A program made the position numbers and the translations under genes. Of a DNA stretch of 57,912 nt, positions 11,935-26,000 are shown piece by piece. The notes under the pieces are model-generated. The model ran no database searches. It saw only the letters and a program-made list of their open reading frames with translations, and was not told the DNA's origin. Positions within the stretch are counted from its first letter, which is position 1. Every line of letters starts with the position of its first letter. Source of the DNA: Cyclospora cayetanensis. Its lineage: Eukaryota; Apicomplexa; Conoidasida; Eucoccidiorida; Eimeriidae. The stretch lies in assembly GCF_002999335.1 (NCBI RefSeq), contig NW_020312168.1, forward strand, positions 1 through 57,912, read 5' to 3'.

Positions 11935-12114
11935 CTATGCACCGAGGAGGCGGCCTGGACTACCTGAAAGGAAGCGGGGAGAAAGGCCTACTAACCCCTA
12001 AAGCTCAAGCCACGAGGTGTATGGACAGCCGTACGACGGCGTGTCGCGTGCTCAGAAGGACCCTGTAAGGAGCCGCTGCCGGATGCGGGAAGAGAGCGGC
12101 CTAAACAACCAGCC

Positions 12115-12168
12115 CGTCTCCCCCTGACGCCAAAGTCAGCTCGCTGACTTTGGCGTCAGGGGGAGACG
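12115..12168. repeat. Perfect 26-bp inverted repeat with 2-bp loop
   Basis: The left arm 12115-12140 and right arm 12143-12168 are exact reverse complements separated only by TC. No gene model uses this stretch. Confidence 0.95.
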
Positions 12169-12633
12169 TTTCCTTGCAGGGAACGCACCTCTACGGAAAT
12201 ATCTCGGACCCACTGGAGGATGCGGGAGAGGCATTCCAGCAATTGAAAGGACAACTATGGCGCAAAAAACGCATGGCACACAGCTCTAGATCCCCCATAC
12301 ACCGTCGCGTGCAAGCATGCCCCCAAAATTCATCTGCAAAGATCTACAGGCCGCTCCAGTGCGAGAAGAAGCCCTCAGATGCAGGTGATTGAGCGTGCCA
12401 CACACGCAGCAAGGCTTCTTTACCGGGTTTGACGGACGAAGCAGCAGCAAACACAAGCGAACGCGTGCTGCGCGCATCGATTCATTCGTGCCTAAATAGC
12501 TGCGTCAGAAGCAAGCAACCGCGATCCAAATGCGGTGCCTGGAGAAAGCTGCCCTCGGAAAAAACATATCTCAGGAAGGACGCCTCGCCTGAGCACTTCC
12601 CTTTTCTCGCCCTCCCCCTCTCTTCCAGTTCAC

Positions 12634-13798
12634 CTGAGAGTCTCCTGCGGCTGCGCGTCTAACAGGCGAGCTGCGGCAAGGCCTGAAGAGCTGCTTGCAG
12701 ACGCTTCCATCACTCGTGTCAAATAGTCCACGCCTCCTCCGACGCACATGCTGCAGAGACAGCAAGGCGCGGCAGCAGAAAAAATCCTTGCCCCCGCACA
12801 GCCTTCGTGAGGCAGCGCTGAACGGGCTATAGGGCGCACACGCGGCTTTCCCCCTAAACCATGTGGAGATCTTAAAGCTCTGCAGCGTGCGATGCTGCCT
12901 CAGAGCTTGTTCGAAAGGAGATCGTCCTACTGGCGAATGGCAGATGGATGCGCAAGGAGCTTTGCTGCGTCTGGAGCATTGAGGAGAGCCAGCATGGCCG
13001 CAGCTGCCGCAGCTTCTGCAGCCGTTTCCTCCTCTTCCTGAGCTTCTGTCTCGCTCTCCTCAGCGCTCTGAACACACTGCTCAAGGCGGAGGGCTGCCTC
13101 CGAGTGGCGCTGTTGCACCTGCAGGTGCAAGGAACTCCGGAGTACGAACGCATCGAAGAGCCCGCTGGATAAAACACGCATATTGCAGCACAAAAGCGCA
13201 TAAAACGACTTACTAAGCCCTAGGCGTGCGTAGCGGAGCATGGCTGCATCGAATACAATCTACCACCAAGAGATTGCAAAGAGCCAATGTTCCCCGCACA
13301 TATCAATATTACCACTCTGACACTAATTCAGTTTCCACCTGCCGCTCGGGAGCACAATGAAGGGCACATATTCAAACGCTCACGGCCTATGCCCCTGGCT
13401 AGCTGGATCTGACTCATCATCTTGAGCTGCCTGCATCCCGAAAGCAGCTGCAGATCCAGCTGTTGCTGTTTCTGCAATCGCAGCTCTCAGAGCTAGGCAC
13501 CTGCTGCCAAGAGCAGGTTCCTCTTTAGTCACCGCTGCTCTGACACGACGCTGCCGCTGCCTTCCTGCCGGTGTTTCCGTGCAGTACAGGACAGCTACGC
13601 CCTCTGCCTTGCTGCTGCTGCGAACGCTGCACAAAGTCTCATACAATCGAAGCCGCCAGCTTTGCTCTCCTTCTCAGCGGCTGCAATGCCTGCGTAGCCT
13701 TCCCCTTGGGGGAGATCCACAAGATCGCTATGAGCTGCTGCGGCTGTGTCTGGTGTTTGCTCCTTTGGCTCCACTTCAGACAGCCGTAGCCTGCACAC
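12634..13798 (-). CDS. Unresolved minus-strand coding fragments, product not recognised
   Basis: Several minus-strand frames look coding but match no family I know. One exon-like piece reads GVDYLTRVMEASASSSSGLA and runs to a donor CTCAG|GTGAAC at 12634. Another (about 13180-12930) reads LFDAFVLRSSLHLQVQQRHS, followed by an acidic Glu/Ala stretch and MLALLNAPDAAKLL. A third (about 13640-13390) is Ala/Arg rich. They could be 5' exons of the SAPS gene, which would give it a long N-terminal extension, or a separate gene. Exon joins were not established. Confidence 0.35.
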
Positions 13799-13979
13799 GT
13801 CAGGAGGTAACAGTCCGCCTGCACAGTCTCAGAACCACCTGTTGCTTGATCTAAAGATGGTTCGTTTTGCTAGGGGGTCACTCACGAGGTACAAGGGGAC
13901 ACACTTGGTTGTGCGCCTGCGCTCCAGGCGTACAATCGGCAGCCCCCATTCCGCTGTGGCGGCTGCAGCAAATGGCTAG

Positions 13980-16870
13980 TTTTGTACTGTCTTCTCATAA
14001 ATCTGTCGCACTTAAATGAAAATAGCCCGTAATAATGGGTTCCTGTTTAGTTTGAAGGGTTTTGCAGGCTGCTTTATTCTTTTCATCGAACCAACGGGCG
14101 TCCTCTCCGTCTGACGCTATGTTCCGTGACGAGCAGAAGGGTAACTTTTTCTGCCAACCTATTGGAATGTGTTGGAACTTTATTGCATACATATGTGTGT
14201 AGCTCTGCTTCCGAGAACCTCTTCTATAGCTGAAGAGTGGGCCTGTGGCCAAAACGTTTCACATTTGCGAGCGGCGAACATTGGTGCGGCTGCTGCCACC
14301 GCTATTAATACTGCAGCACACCTGCCATTTCTACCGTTTCACGACAGAAGAATATAGAGCCATCGATAGGCCCGTCTTGCTCCAATGACTTTCGAGCGAT
14401 GGCACTCATACGCATAATTGATAGGCACCACTAAAGGCCGAACCTGGGACAAAACTATGCCAAGAAGCAATCGGCAATTCGACGCCTTGGGAATCAGTGT
14501 TTTGCGAGGGGTGCAAACGTGCATCAAGTAATAATTGATGCATAGGCGGGCGTTTACCGTCAGCCACGCCTTCCCACTGCCTGCTGCAGCGCTTGATACA
14601 CCTTCGAGTCCTGCTGCGGCTAAGCGAAGCAGCTTTTGTACCCTCGACACTCAAAACGTCGAAAAGACACTGATAAGGAAACGGGCTTTCTAGCATGCTT
14701 CCATACTTAGTTGTTGTCTTTTTGGGAAAAGCATTCCTCCCCAGCTAACGAGGGCACCCCTGGGTCTCTGCGACGCAGCAACTCTTCACTTGATTTTGGT
14801 ATGCCTCCAAGACAAGCATCTAAAACACCCAACTCGTGAGTCTGCCAGTTGCGCTACATGTAGGTGCAGGGGACGCACAAAACTCCGGTAGTGTAAGGGC
14901 GAACATGATGAGTGCACTCCCTTTGAGAACAACTACGGTTCACTGTAGTACTCAGTAACTAAGCTTTACTCCAAGTGAAGCCTGTTCGCATTCTCCTTGT
15001 TGGGCAGCATAACCTATGTTCTATGAATGATGAGTAGACGTCACGCATCCTACTCATCATTCGTTTTTTCGGGAAAAGAAATATACATACCCAAACAAAA
15101 ATGAATGTTCGTAAGGTTCGGCTCCTCACAGGACACCGGCGCCCCCAAAGGGTTTACGTGGGGCTTCTTGTTTAGGAACGAGGTGCACGGAGGGTCTGGA
15201 AGAGATGATTCGTCTTTCTTTGTGATCCACGTATGCTGGCAATACGGAACCAAGCGCCGTTTTCTCGAGTTTCAGCATTGCTTGCCAGAGAGTTCTTCCG
15301 AACTGCAATCCAGTCTTGAGTACTCCATACAAGCAACCCCACAGAAGGAGCCTCAGATTCCACCCTGCATTCTTGCTGGAGGCACTCTGACCCAAACCCT
15401 GCCAATAAAACACGCGTGGTCGGTATGTGCATCTTTTCACTAGCTGCCTATTTTTCTTGCCGTACCTCGCAAGGTTTTAGGAAGGAAAACTATCTCGGTC
15501 TCCAGTACCTGCCCCGTCTGGGTACTCCAGATGCTGGTTTATCTAAGCACGGAGTACGCACAGGCACATAAGGTACACTGCTGCAGCATGGAGCCTATAG
15601 CTGGAAAAGTTGGAGTTAGACACGTTCTACTAAACTACACATGTTGACTATGCACTTGTGAAGATTTAACTGGATGGTCTCTCTTCGTATGCCTCATTGT
15701 CGCAGTGTACTGTTGCCCCAATACAATGCTGTGTGACTGCGAGCTACTTTTTATGTGCAACCAGCTGTGAAGGCTCGGAGCGCTCACATGGTGCAACCAC
15801 GCTCGGCACGACAGTTTCTCCCCTCCCATGTCAGGAAATCTGCGGCACAGGGTCAGGGGAAGGCGGGAGCTCTTACGAGAGATGCTTGAAAACTGCTCGT
15901 TAAGTTCGCCTTGATTCCGGAGCTTAGTGTCTCTCTACAGAGACCTCTGGCAAAGCGTTACAGAACCAACACTCTTCAATAGCGAGTAAAATCTGTATGC
16001 CGCCTGGCCAGACTGCCACATATTCAGTAGATTATAAGTGTAGCAAGTTTGGTGGTAGCATTTTGGACGTAGCTCGACCAGCTGCAATAGATCTTTCCTC
16101 CGCTCCCTGTTTACAGGAGTGCTGATTTGCACCCCAGGGAATGAAAGCCATTACCTTCCGCAATACCTTGACCCTGATTCTATCAGATGTCACAGAATAT
16201 ACAAGAATGCAGGTGAATTTCTTAAACTATTATCGTACTTCGGACCAAATCATATCCTTTGGAGAGCCTAGAAGGGACCATGCATACAAGCAACAGGAAC
16301 TCGATTGCAAGTCACCTACGCAATATGTGATGAATCATGAGTTTTAAGGCTGGGAATCTCCGATGAATAGTTTCCACCCAATGAGTTTACGCCTCTAATT
16401 ACCGTGAAGCATCCCATCGGACATCAGGACTTTTTAGCGACCCGTGCAAGGGGTGTTACCACTGCTGTACCCACCCCCGCAAGTCAGTGAAAATCAAGGA
16501 TGGGGCCAAGTCCCAACGTAAATTTATAAAGAAAGCTACAAAAGGGCTTCTTACATGAAGAGGTCACGGTTTTCAGTACATGGCTAAGGCAACATAGTCT
16601 ATGCGTTCCACATGCCGTGGTTCTTTGCGGTGGCGGCCATTCGCTGCTCTTCGATGAAATTAAGCGCCTTGAAGGCCTATTTCCTCCCACTATACTGGTT
16701 TATTTCCTTTTGATGCGTGAATACCTCGTGTTTTCGGCTGCCTTCCATCTTGGCTTACGCTCCTTTAAGTGCGACAGCTGCAACGGGTGTCTTTCCTAGG
16801 GGAGCACGGGGCAGCCAGTTGGCCTTCATCAGCGCTGTGATTGGCTTTCTCAAATTCTGCTTATTTTAGT
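13980..16870. other. Repeat-poor segment without recognisable genes
   Basis: CAG tracts and microsatellites disappear and composition becomes more even. ORFs stay short and unrecognised on both strands. The only structured element noticed is a 13-bp inverted repeat at 15025-15037 and 15050-15062. A segment of this kind fits a P (feature-poor) segment of an Eimeria chromosome. Confidence 0.6.
15025..15062. repeat. 13-bp inverted repeat, 12-bp spacer
   Basis: GAATGATGAGTAG at 15025-15037 and its exact reverse complement at 15050-15062 could form a stem-loop. There is no associated gene, and a following T-run (TTTTTT near 15064) may be coincidental. Confidence 0.7.
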
Positions 16871-17003
16871 TGATCTGCCCATTTAGGTGCCACCGTGCAG
16901 GATGCAGCGCGGGCAGCGCCGACATCCGTAACACCTGCTCAGACGTCCTTCAGTTGCTGCACCTGATACAGCGGCTGCATTTGAGAGGTGGTATTGCAGT
17001 ATT

Positions 17004-20000
17004 ATGCAGGAAATGGAGGCACAAAGTACCGGAAGTCTTGGCATCGGCAAGGATGACACACTACCACAGCAGCAAGTGGGCCAAATGGACAGTGACTCCC
17101 ATGCGTTGTTTGGTGGCTGGGGGTTAGCACTGACCTCGCAGCAGCAGCAGCAGCAGCAGAACAGCAGCGACTCGCAGCTTCGACAGGCTTCTGGCTTCCC
17201 CTGCTCTATTGCCTCCTTGTTTGAAGACGCATCGCAGACACAGCAGCAACAGCAGCAGCAGCAGCCGCCCCCGCATCAGCAGCAACAGCAAGCTGACCAG
17301 CACCCTCCTTCTCCTTCATCTCCTCCAGCAGAACCACGATTCTTCTTGGAATATGTGGTCCTCGAAAACTTCAAGTCCTACAGCGGCCGACATGTATTGG
17401 GCCCCCTGCAGAGCAGCGTCGCCATCATAGGAGCGAACGGATCTGGTACGAACAAAGCCTGAAGCTAAGAGCACCGCCCCTGCAAACCCCTCCAGACTGC
17501 ATGCGCCACACGGCATGGCCGCATTCTTGGCAAGAGGCGTCACAGGTTCCACAGCAGACAGTGTGAAGCGTTTGTGGTTGTGCGCAGGTAAAAGCAACAT
17601 TGCGGATGCAATATGCTTTGGTCTTGGGGTAACAGGCCGCAGTCTGCGCAGCAACGCCCTGATGGATCTTCGTCACACAGCGGGAGAGGAGGGGGGCAGC
17701 CCACCGTAAGGAACTTCCCCCTGGTGCTGCTGCAGGCTTATAATTTCATGAAGCTTACTGCTTCCGCGCTAGACATGCCAACCCGCATGGCATTCGCGCA
17801 GTCGCTGTGTGCTTTTGCATGCAGCACTGCAGTGTCTCTGCATTTCCGCCGCCGTGCGTCCCAAGGCACGGAGGGGGAGGTTCTTGTGCTACAGCGTCAG
17901 ATCACCAGCGGCAGCTCCGGCAGCAGCAGCAGTATTTACAGTGTAGATGATAAGCGGGTGACTGCAGAAGAATACCGTCGGATCCTTGGAGAAAGGCTCT
18001 CTCTTGGGCCTCATACAATAGCGGCCTCTATGTTGCTACAGGTAGTACGAAGTGCTGGTGTACGTACAGCTCGCGCTGCTGCCTGCTGCTGGTGCCTCCA
18101 AAAATAACTGCAGTGCAGCCCGTTACCATGGCCTCCTCAAGCACGATTTTGCCGTTTCCCAACGATTTTAAAATTATCATGCGTCACCATGCGGCTCCTC
18201 GGCAAACAAGGCCGTCTGCTCGCGTGTCTGCTCTCCATAAATGCCGCAGGGTGATTCGTCGGTGACGGCTGCGGCGAGGAACCCGCTTGAGCTTACACGA
18301 CTAATCGAGCGCGTCGGTAGCAGGTCAGGCTCTGGCCATAAGGATTGAGACTGCAGACTTGGAGTGGGGTAGAACGAACGGCAGGCTGACTTTCGGCAAC
18401 TGCTGATGAGACGTCAGGGTGTGTTTTTGTGCATCGCGCGTGGCTGGCTGGCGCTGCAGCGAGGACTGGCCCGAGCAGTTCGCTGCGGCTGAAGCTCGAG
18501 CGGCGACTTTGCGCAGAGAGGCACGCGCAGCCTTCAGCAGCAAGCAGCAGTTGCTCGCGTCCTTGCGAGTCTTACAGGCGCAGAAGAAGGAAGTAAACAT
18601 GTACAAGGAGTTACAGGAGAAACTCGTTCGTCCCCACCCTTGATCCTCCCTATTCCCTCATTTCGCTGCGCTATTTTTTTCCTGATAGGCGCTTCTGCGT
18701 TTAGGCACTTGCGGCGATTGCACTTGCTCTCGGTGCCTCTGAGTATGCCTTTGATATAGAGCAGCCAAGGGTGTTCCCCTGCCTGCAGAGCAGATCTCCT
18801 CGGCATTTTGCCATGGCTTCGCTCTTGTGGTTGCGTGCTGCCTGCTTCTTTTCCAGGAGAGGCACCAGCGCGAGTCGCTCTTGCTGCAACTCTTTGTCGT
18901 GGATCGCCGTGCAGCGCAGCTGCACGAGCTGGAAACTGCCGAGACAGCACGAGCTGGAACCCTTCTGCTTGAGCTGCAGCAAAAGCTGCAGCAAGCCGAA
19001 ACAGCCGATCAAAAGCGAATACGCGTCTCCTTGCAGTTAGAGCAGCGAAAAACCCTCACAAAGAAACAGGCAATCAAGACCAGCCTTGTGGTATGTTGCC
19101 ACGAAGTGCTTAAATGCGTTTGAGAGAGCGCAGCCGTTATGCTGCTGGTACGAGGATCGACCACTTTGCGTCTTTCTTCCAAGAGTCCTCTGTTCGTCGA
19201 TTAGGGAGGGAATCTCTTAGTTCGGGTGCTTTTGCCTCTCTTTTCTGTGTCTGGCTGCACAGCGTGCGGAGATGGTCGAATGTCTTGAGAGACTACGTTT
19301 CGCGGAGCAACAGCAGCAGCAGCAAGAGCATAAGCTGCTGCAGAAGCAGCAGGAGTGCAGCAAGCTGCGAGATCTGGAAAATGAAGTAAGAATGACGCAC
19401 AGCCGTGCCTCCTGTAGACGTTTACTCTTAAGTCCTGGTGAGCAGCTCGTCTGTAGCATTCCCCGAGTAGACTGGCGGGATGCTCACAGATATAGGGGAG
19501 AGGCAGCGAGGCACACAGTGTCTGTCCATCCTGCATGTAGAGGAAGAAGAGTTTGTCATGCCGGGGAGCTGAGAAGTGAGGTGGTGTGCTCCAGTTTCAA
19601 ACACTGGAGGTCTCTCGGCAGCGTTGTGTATGTTTTGTGGATATTTTGTGTATTTGTGTATATTTTGTATACGTGTGTATGTGCATGTATGTGCATGTAT
19701 GTGCATGGTGTGTGTGTGTGTGTATGTGCATGTGCATGTGTGTGGCATCTGTGCAGCTTTCTGCCGAAGTTATCCGGCTGTCAGACGAGCAGCACCGTAT
19801 CAAGGACGATGTGGAAGCGAAGCAAAAGTTTTTGCGGCAGAAGCTATCGCAGGAGCAGCAAGCCAATTTGCTGCAGCTGCAGCAGGTAGCAAGCGGCAGA
19901 CTCGCCGAACTCAAGCAGCAGCTTGCCACCAAGAAGCCGCTTTTGCAGCAAGCCACGAGCGCCCTTGACATCGTACGGCACTTGCACATAGTTTAGCCTC

Positions 20001-23000
20001 TTGCTCTCTCGTCTGGTCGTTGCATGCATGCAACGCTTACGTCTGGCTAGCAGGCAGCCAGTGGGGGCATTGGTAGCTCTGGTAGCAGCAAGGTTGCCAT
20101 CTCTAGCGTCCTCCGCAACGTGAACGACTGTTCTGCTTACCTGAAAACACCCGAAACGCATGCGCTGACCAGATTCAGAATCGACGCTTCCTGCCGCTGC
20201 ATGCCACAGTTCAAGATGTCTGTCTGCGATTTGAGTGCTGGGCTGTAGCTCGAGAGAGAGTGCGTAGAACTTGAACGACGTATAGCCTGTTTTCGAGAAC
20301 TGGGAGTACGTAACTGTCTGACTTCCCTCATGATGATGATGCTGAGCGAGTGGTCAAGAGGAAAAAATGCTTGCGAGAAATTGTGAAGGCCTTTAAGAAA
20401 AGCGACAGTTCCTCCTCCCGCTGATGCTGCTCCTGCTGCTGCTGCTCTTGCTGCTGCTGCTCTTGCTGCTGCTGCTCTTGCTCTTGCTGTTGCAGGACCA
20501 AGAGCAGTTGCAAGAAAGCCAAGCGTGTTGTGGCTGGATGTTGACGATGCGAGACTGTTGCTTTCTGCTGTGCTGTGCCTTGCGCAGAGCGAGGCGCAGC
20601 AGAAACAAACGGCTGCTGCAGAAACGCTTCAGCGGCTCCTGAAGGAAGCTGCTGGTGTCAAGGAGGCTATGGCAGAAGCCCATGAGCAAACCAGAGTGCG
20701 TTCAGACTCCCCCCTGCATTAATTGGGAGCTGCCTCTGTTCCCCAGGCCTGCATGGCGTGCCGCTGCCGATTTTTTCGCATGCTGTTCAGCATCCGCAGC
20801 CGCTAAAGCTTGCATGCGTCGCAAAAGTACGCGCGCTTTGTGTGCCTCCACAAAACAGCGCGTGTCGGACACCTGGCTGCTGTATGTGCTGCGCGACGCA
20901 GACAAGCGCAGCTCGCCGTGAGGAACTCTTGAGGCTCCAGAAGGATTTGCAGGAGCAGTTGGCTCTCGTGCGAGGCTTGCAACACGATTCGAATCAGCAT
21001 CAGCAGCTTTTGCAAGTCTATGAAGATCTGCGCACGAAGGCGATGCTGCAAGATTCGTTGTATGGTACTGCGGGAGAGTGTTGCAGCCCCTCGAACAAGC
21101 GATTCGCGCTTGCAGTTGCTGCAGCTGTCGGCCGATGGAGAAACGCACTCGTAGTGAAGAATGTTGCAACTGCCAACGTACGCGCATGCCGCAGCGGCTC
21201 GTCTTTATTAGCCTTGGCACCTCTCAGGGAGGCATGGTGCCCTAGCCGTTTTAGTGATGGCTTCCCTACGCATGCATACTCGGGGCCGTTGACTCGCCTC
21301 AAAGCTGCAGAGGAGCAGCCGCTATTCCCTCGCAGCAGACATGCATGCATATGTGTCTGTGTCTGTATGTTGGTCTGGGTGTATGTGTGTGTCTGTGTGT
21401 CTGTGTCTGTATGTGTTTGTGTGTGTCTATGTCTGTATGTGAATGTGTGTGAAAATCGCGCTGTCAAACCGCAAATACACCCATCTCTACTGTACTGATC
21501 TGCATGGATGCTCTACACGCGTCTCTTGGATTCTTCGCACACTCCTGCACGCAGGCAGCCATTCAACATCTGAGATCCAACCGCCTTCAAGCAGTGGACT
21601 TTCTGCCGCTGGATAGACTGCGGGAGAGACGATCGCGCTGCAGCAGCGATGAACAGCCGGAAATCTCCAGTGAAGGGGGCGCCTTCTTTGAGCCTCCAAA
21701 CTGCGACAGTTTACCTCCACAGTGTCGGTGGGCTGTGGACTGTGTGGCATGCGACTCTGAGCTGAGAGCTGTTGTTGAGGTAAGTTCGGATTTCTCGTGT
21801 TGTTGCATGCATGTGGAGGCGGCTTTTTCGCCTAGTGCCATGGCTATTGCCTCCTTCCGTGTTGCACAAGAGCCCACACTATCGCAGACGCTATCTGCTC
21901 ACTCTCTGCTCGCTATCTGCTCGCTCCCTGCTTTTGCGTGCAAAAACACGCATGCCTGCTCAGAGGTCCTCTGTAAGCATGGTGAAAAGCAGCCTCTATC
22001 CACGCTATTCCCCCCTTCCCATGTGTGCAGCAGCAGGCAGCACACGGAAATTTTTCTCGCAATCAGAAACTTTTACACCTGCATCATGTCCACCACCTAC
22101 ACGCGTAAAGGCGCTGTGCGGGAAGAGCAACCCTCTGAAACACACTGATGGCTTCTCAAGCCATCAGTGTGTTTCAGAGGGTTGCTCTTTCAAGGAGCCT
22201 TGATGTATCTTACCACGCATGCGTGGCGAGGATGCGCGCATATGCACATATAGGCGTGTCTGTGATCCTTTTTAAATGCTTGTGTGGGATCGCAGTTCGT
22301 CTTGTCTGACTGCATCGTTGTTCCCTCCCTCATTGTTGCCCAGCAGCTAAAGGCAACACCTGCCTTCAGCAAGTTTAGGTTTGTTTCGCTGGAGGGAGAA
22401 CGATTGCAGCACAGCGGAGTTTACGCCATCGACTCTGGTGCGGCAACAGCGGCTATCCCCAACGCCACAGGCCGAATGCATGCCCTTCAGCATGACGAAC
22501 TCTTGCGCAGAGCAGAGGAAATCCACAAGGAGCTTCACAAGATTGATATTCTCGAGGTATATTTGTGTGTATGTATGTGTGTATGTATATGTATGTGTAT
22601 GTATGTATATGTATGTATGTGTATGTATATGTATGTATGTGTATCTATGTATGTGTATGTGTATGTATGTATGTGTATGTGTATGTATGTGTATGTATGT
22701 ATGTATGTGTGTATAGATGTATGTGTATGTATGTATGTGTATATATGTGTGTATGTATGTATGTGTATGTGTATGTATGTATGTGTATGTATGTATGTGT
22801 ATGTATGTGTGTATGTATGTGTATGTGTATGTATGTGTATGTATGTGTATGTGTATGTATGTGTGTATATATGTATGTGTGTATGTATGTATGTGTATGC
22901 ATTTGAGCATGCGCTCTCTGCGTGCCAGGGGTGGTTCTATGATAGCCACAGGGGGGAGAATCGGTGCAAAGTGGGCAGTATACAGCACAGAAAAGAGGGG

Positions 23001-26000
23001 AAGCGGGCAGACTTGCCTAGTCTTTGCTGGAGCGTTGAGAGCAGCATGTATGTCATGTCCTTTCAGACTCCTTCCACACACACACATCCGGAGATCTCTG
23101 GAAGTTGGTGTGCTGGCTACTTTGCGGTGTGGCATCCTTCTTTCTGCAGAGCGGTGGATCGGAGATTTCTCAGAGGCGGCAGCAGCAGCTAGACAGATTG
23201 CACAGGTTAGCGCTCCAGCAGCAAACCAAGCAGAAAGCGTGGGAGCAACAACAAGAGCAGCAGGAGCAACAGCTGCAGCAGCTGTTGCAGCAGCACGCCC
23301 AACTGAGGGAGCGATGCGACATCCAAAAGCAGCGTGCAGCAACCCTCGCAAAAGAAGTTGAGGAGGTAGGTAGAGGACTACATATATATATGTATATGTA
23401 TATATGTATATGTATATATATATATATACCAATGAAGCAAGCTGCTTGCGGGGTGTTTCGAAGAACTTCTCTGTCTGCAAGAGGCCCTTTGAATAAAAGA
23501 CTCCAGGAGCACGAGCATCCTCGCTTCTCTGCGTTTTGGTGCAGCTTGTACCACCCTAGCATGCATGTATGCCAGAAAGACGCAACGCATGCACTTATTT
23601 ATTACCGTCTCCTGCGCTTTGGTGTGTGCTTGCATGCGAAGCTGCAAGAGGCTTCCGCCGATGCGCAGGCAGCCGCGATGGCCAGGCTTTCCAAGGAGCT
23701 TAAACTGTCGCAGGCAGAGTTGCGCGATCTTCTGCTGGAGCGAGAGCAGCAGCAACAGCAGCGAAGCCTTGCTGCGAAGCTTCACGTGCAGCAGCTGCGG
23801 CTCGAGGCGGAGCTGAAGGACTGCCGTAACCGTCTGCAGGATGCCACGGAGACAGCAGAGGCTGCAGGTGCAGAGCTCAAACAGCAGAACCTACGTGACA
23901 GCCTGACGCAGCAGCTCGCCAAATACGAGCAGCAGCTGGAAGCCGCAGAGCAGCAGCACCACGAGAGGGTCGAGCAGCAGACGCAGCAGCAAAAGGCTTT
24001 GCAGGAAGTAGAGGGGCAGCTGCAGCAACTGAGAGACGATTCGGATCGATTGCTGCGGGAGAAGGCAGCAGCAACGGCAGCAGCAGTCGCAGCGAAGCAG
24101 CAACAGCAGCAACAGTATGCAGAAGCGGTTCATGTATTGAGGCAGGCTGATGCACTTGGCGTAGAGCTGCCCTTGCAGGTAGGAGCTGCAAGGCGCCTAC
24201 CCTTGAGCGACTTGCTCCAGTAGTAGTATGGCCTGAGGAAGGGAGGGAGACGGAAGAGACACATCTGCCCCTGTTTAAATTGCATGATGAGCATCAAATG
24301 TCTGCTTTTTCAGCGTGGATCGTGGTCCGATGTACAACAGTTTCTCTCTGCATCCGAAGCCTCGCACCAGCCAGACAGCTTTTCCAGCCTCAGCGCTTTC
24401 TTTTCGATGGACTGGAACGCCCTCCCCTCCAACCTTCGGCAGGTAAGGCGAGAACGTGTTTCTCCTGCGTGTGCAGTCAGCGCATGTGCGAACAGCTCTA
24501 AGCGGGAGCGGCATAGGTTGTGCTAGCAGGCAGGAGAAAAGGCACTCAATCAAGACACTCTTGAAATTCATAAGGCGGATGTGCAAGGAGCAACCACCTG
24601 CCAGCGTTTTCAGCGGCGATCTGTGATACGTTGACTGTGTGCTGCCCATGCAGCTTTTTGAACGGCATCTGGAGACTCCCTCGCGGCTGCGCGCTGAGCT
24701 GGCAAGCCTGCAGCAGCAGCAACAGCAGCTGCAGGAGCAACTACGCGAGCTGAATCCGAATTTCAAGGTCGATCAGAAGCTCGAGGAAGTGAAGACACAG
24801 CTCCAGCAGCAAGAGGAGGCTCAGCAGTCGCAGCGTCTTGCGGCAACACAAGCAGAAGATGACCTAAAGGCTTTGCGTATCAACCGGAAGAACGCTTTCA
24901 TGCGCTGCTTCCTCCACTGTCAGAAGGTCCTTACCCTCATATTTGCCCACTTATCTGCCGGAGGGCCTCTACAGGATCAGCAGGAGCTTCATCAGGAAAG
25001 CTCCAACAACTTGTTGATGCTGCAAGACGACTCGATGGAGCCGTGGCAGCAGCAGCAGCCTCCCCACCAACGCCATCAGTTCGACTGTGTCGTTGGTCAA
25101 GCCTTTCTTGACCTCGAAAGCTCGACAGCCCTTGCAAGAGACGAAGAGCCTTTCAACTGGTTAGCCTGGAGGCGTCTACTGGCGTTGTTCTCGCTATTGG
25201 CTGCACAACAGCACCACCCCGCTGCCGTAGAGAGCCTGCGCTCCTGCTACCCCTACTCGAGCTGCATGCCTGTGACTACTGACTGTGTCTTCAGCGGAGT
25301 CTTGATGGTGTGCAAGTATCCGACAAAGCGCTTCATGGAATTCGGGCAGCTGAGTGGTGGCGAGCAACACCTTGCAGGTCTTGCCTTGTCCCTTGCACTC
25401 TCCTCGTTCAATCCCGTGAGCTGCGCCTCCTGCGGTGCATCCTCGCAGTGTAGCCACGAGTTCGATTTGTCACCAACAACGCGCATGCACCATTCTAGCA
25501 CGGGGAGGCGACATGCCTGATGCCGCTTTCTGCTGCTGCCGTTTCGTCCTGCTGGAATGTGCTGCTGTCCAGACACCGAGTGCCATGCGGCCTGCCCCGG
25601 GGATCTCCCTGTAGACTGGGGCAGCCGCGCGACACACGTGGCGGTAAGCATGAGCAGAGGTTTAGTGTTAGAACTAAAGTATACACGTGTCGAATCTTCA
25701 GAGGGTTCCGTTTCTGCTACTCGACGAAGTTGACGCGCATCTGGACAGGACGCGCCTGGGCCGCCTTGCTGCGTTGATTCGGGAGATATCAGGAAACAAC
25801 AAGATTCAGTCGGTATTCGTAACACACAAGGAAAAGTAAGGCGTCTCCACAAGCCTTTGAAGTAGAAACGGATGTTTGTGAATCTATGTGGATGAATTCT
25901 CAAATGTGGTCAAGTGCAGTGTAGGAGGAGCACCTTTTTATGAACCACAGGTCTGGCGTACTTCCTAGACATCTTGTGCATCGAAGACTGTTCGTTGCTG

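Noticed and set aside
14780..14865. Minus-strand sequence near 14850 resembling a tRNA A box (TAGCGCAACTGG).
   Set aside because: No B box (GGTTCGANTCC) follows within tRNA distance and no cloverleaf can be drawn by eye.
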